Shown here: positions 13,485 to 15,270 of the stretch, one piece after another
Numbering within the stretch: position 1 is the first letter of the stretch
How the letters are laid out: every line of letters starts with the position of its first letter
From: Nitrospirae bacterium RBG_13_39_12
GTDB lineage: Bacteria > Nitrospirota > Thermodesulfovibrionia > Thermodesulfovibrionales > SM23-35
Reading direction: 5' to 3'
Assembly (NCBI GenBank): GCA_001805125.1
Contig: MHEF01000121.1
Location: 47,247 to 62,516, forward strand
Length of the DNA: 15,270 nt
Notes under the pieces: generated by a model
What the model saw: only the letters and a program-made list of their open reading frames with translations
The model's database searches: none
What the model was told of the DNA's origin: nothing
Program-made: the position numbers and the translations under genes

Positions 13485-15270
13485 ATGAATCATCATAACG
13501 ATCAGATATTCAAAAGCGTCTGCAGAATATGTCATGGGGGGTGCGGAGCTATTCTCCATGTCAGAAATGGTCGGCTAATAAAGGTAAAGGGAGATCCTGA
13601 ATCACCTTTAAATAAAGGATGGATGTGTATCAAGGGGATGGCCACCCCTGAGATAACCTATCATCCTTCTCGCCTTACGGAGCCTCTAAGAAGGAAAGGA
13701 TCAAAAGATAATTTTGAATGGGAGAGTGTCTCATGGAATGAGGTGCTCGATGAAATTGCTAATAAATTAGATTTCATTCGCAAAGAGTCTGGTCCAGAAA
13801 CTATAGCAATAGGACAGGGGACAGGACGCCACCACTATCTCCATGTGGTCAGATTTGCGAATGCCTTGGGCACCCCAAATTGGTATGAGCCTGGGTTAGC
13901 TCAATGTTTTATCCCTCGAATAACGGCATGTCATCTCACCTATGGGGATTTTGTTGTCGGAGATTATTATAGCCAAGTTCCACCCAAATGTATCGTTTTT
14001 TGGGGGCATAACCCTCTCGTGACAGGCCCAGATGGCGAGCTCTCTATTGCTGTAAGAAAAGCTTTAAAACAAGGAGCTCACGGGATTGCGATTGACCCAA
14101 GATGTTCAGAAACAGGTAAGAAGTGTGCTTTATGGCTACCTATAAGACCTGGGACAGATGCAGCTTTAGCACTGGCTATGATTCACGTATTAATCAAAGA
14201 GGAAATTTTTGATAAGGAATTTGTAAGGAGATGGACGATTGGGTTTGAGAAATTAAAGGAGCATGTAGCCCCTCTTACGCCGGAATGGGCAGAGGAGATT
14301 ACCTGGATACCTGCTGAGGATATTGTTAAGGCGACGAGAATATACGCCACCCATAAACCAGCCATCATAGATTGGGGAGTCGCTATTGAACAGAATACGA
14401 ACTCTTTGCAGACCGTTAGGGCAATAGCCCTTCTCAGGGCATTAACAGGTAATATAGACATTCCTGGTGGCGATATTTTGGGTATGAATGTCCTTAGGAC
14501 TTATCCAACGCTCAAGGAGAAATTTCCTCGGGAAATGCTGAAAAAACGCCTTGGTGCAGAGATTTATAAGCTTTTGGGAGGGTGGAGGGCATGGATGCCA
14601 TCTGCCCATATCCCAACCTTATTTAAAGCCATGAGGACAGGCGAACCTTATCAAATCAGGGCTTTATTGATCTTCGGGAGTAATCCTTTAATGACTGTGG
14701 CCAATGCCAAGGAGGTCTATCATTCTCTAAAAAAAATAGACCTTTTGGTTGTATCAGAACTTTTCATGACACCCACTGCTGCCCTTGCCGATTATATCCT
14801 CCCGGCAGCTTTTTGGCCAGAGGTTGAACAGGTGGTCGCCTATCCTCTTATGGCTGGAAATGTCGTGATGGCTCAACAGAAAGTAATCCAAATAGGTCAA
14901 TGTCGTCAAGACGAATGGATGATGGACGAGCTTTCCAAAAGGTTAAACTTAACAGGCTCGGAAGAGGGTCTCACAGATATTATGAATTATCAATTACGCC
15001 CTTTGGGCATAACCTTTCAAGATCTTAAAAGAGAAGGGTTTGTATACCCTCCTCATCAGTATAAAAAATATGAAAAGGATGGTTTCCATACCCCCTCTAA
15101 AAAGGTTGAATTATATTGTAAGACGCTTGAAAGGATGGGCTACGACCCCTTGCCTACATACAAAGAGCCTTCAGAAAGCCCCTTAGGATCTCCAGAATTG
15201 GCAGAGAAATTTCCTTATGTTCTTACCACAGGAAGCCGAAGGCTTGAGTTTTTCCACAGTGAACATAGAC
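13485..15270 (+). CDS. Molybdopterin oxidoreductase, catalytic subunit-like (partial, runs off the window)
   Basis: 595 codons and one extra base are visible from ATG 13485; the C-terminus lies outside. An N-terminal [4Fe-4S] motif CxxCxxxC...C is complete (C13, C16, C20, C48: SVCRICHGGCG and GWMCIKG). Further marks of the DMSO-reductase superfamily are WNEVLDEIANKLD, IGQGTGRHHY, CIVFWGHNPLVTGPDGE, AIDPRCSETGKKCALWLPIR with PGTDAALALAM, ALLRALTGNIDIPGGD and LLIFGSNPLMTVAN. The Mo/W-ligand position is most likely C141 (AQCFIPR), as in thiosulfate, polysulfide and arsenate reductases. There is no twin-arginine signal, so it should be cytoplasmic, unlike most respiratory members. No electron-transfer or membrane subunit gene lies upstream. 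The substrate is not evident. Confidence 0.88.
   Translation, partial: MNHHNDQIFKSVCRICHGGCGAILHVRNGRLIKVKGDPESPLNKGWMCIKGMATPEITYHPSRLTEPLRRKGSKDNFEWESVSWNEVLDEIANKLDFIRKESGPETIAIGQGTGRHHYLHVVRFANALGTPNWYEPGLAQCFIPRITACHLTYGDFVVGDYYSQVPPKCIVFWGHNPLVTGPDGELSIAVRKALKQGAHGIAIDPRCSETGKKCALWLPIRPGTDAALALAMIHVLIKEEIFDKEFVRRWTIGFEKLKEHVAPLTPEWAEEITWIPAEDIVKATRIYATHKPAIIDWGVAIEQNTNSLQTVRAIALLRALTGNIDIPGGDILGMNVLRTYPTLKEKFPREMLKKRLGAEIYKLLGGWRAWMPSAHIPTLFKAMRTGEPYQIRALLIFGSNPLMTVANAKEVYHSLKKIDLLVVSELFMTPTAALADYILPAAFWPEVEQVVAYPLMAGNVVMAQQKVIQIGQCRQDEWMMDELSKRLNLTGSEEGLTDIMNYQLRPLGITFQDLKREGFVYPPHQYKKYEKDGFHTPSKKVELYCKTLERMGYDPLPTYKEPSESPLGSPELAEKFPYVLTTGSRRLEFFHSEHR

Noticed and set aside
14183..14461. 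Minus-strand frame of 92 codons inside the molybdopterin oxidoreductase gene
   Set aside because: It is antisense to conserved oxidoreductase sequence and has no independent signal.
1..15270. Search for CRISPR arrays, tRNA or rRNA genes and toxin-antitoxin pairs
   Set aside because: No regularly spaced direct repeats, no tRNA-like TTCRA arms with matching stems, and no small two-gene toxin-antitoxin layout were visible by eye.

Overview
The window is a polysaccharide or glycolipid assembly locus from a probable Gram-negative anaerobe. It encodes a Wzy/WaaL-type O-antigen ligase or polymerase, flippase fragments, an LpxL-like acyltransferase, a GT9 heptosyltransferase-like enzyme, a GT2 glycosyltransferase, an SGNH hydrolase, a cobalamin-type radical SAM enzyme, a DUF362-ferredoxin protein and a cytoplasmic molybdopterin oxidoreductase. 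The mix of LPS-type enzymes with oxygen-sensitive Fe-S, radical SAM and Mo enzymes would fit Nitrospirota or Desulfobacterota. That placement is inferred from gene content only. All intact genes are on the + strand. I found no rRNA, tRNA or CRISPR array.

Layout. (1) 1-1389 is a gene graveyard: the C-terminus of a flippase-like membrane protein, the first ~60 codons of a GT4 glycosyltransferase, another decayed reading frame interrupted by a palindromic IS200/IS605-like end, an IS1380-like transposase N-terminus with its own promoter and RBS, and a decayed glycoside-hydrolase-like segment. (2) 1386-3910 holds an intact O-antigen ligase/polymerase gene. It is followed by a chimera of the N-terminal domain of a cobalamin-type radical SAM protein joined to the C-terminal membrane half of a flippase, with a T7 frameshift before the junction. 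(3) 3919-7770 is a compact, intact three-gene block: LpxL-like acyltransferase, AlkP-superfamily phosphohydrolase (ATGA overlap, good RBS) and GT9 glycosyltransferase. (4) 7771-9718 is a second scar zone: an IS3-type transposase tail, an intact AT-rich SGNH hydrolase gene, an IS1182/IS4-like transposase fragment, a decayed second SGNH hydrolase tail and a DUF5989-like micro-membrane protein. (5) 9687-15270 holds the DUF362-ferredoxin, radical SAM and GT2 genes, then a molybdopterin oxidoreductase gene that runs off the window.

How the genes may work together. The ligase, flippase, GTs, acyltransferase and SGNH hydrolase would build, decorate, export and join a lipid-linked glycan. The AlkP-type enzyme between the acyltransferase and GT9 could act on a phosphorylated lipid or sugar intermediate. 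The redox genes at the right end have no obvious step in standard glycan assembly; they may modify a lipid carrier or belong to a neighbouring pathway. At least four mobile-element remnants sit at the edges of the decayed genes, so the locus looks like a mosaic reshaped by IS-mediated insertion and deletion.
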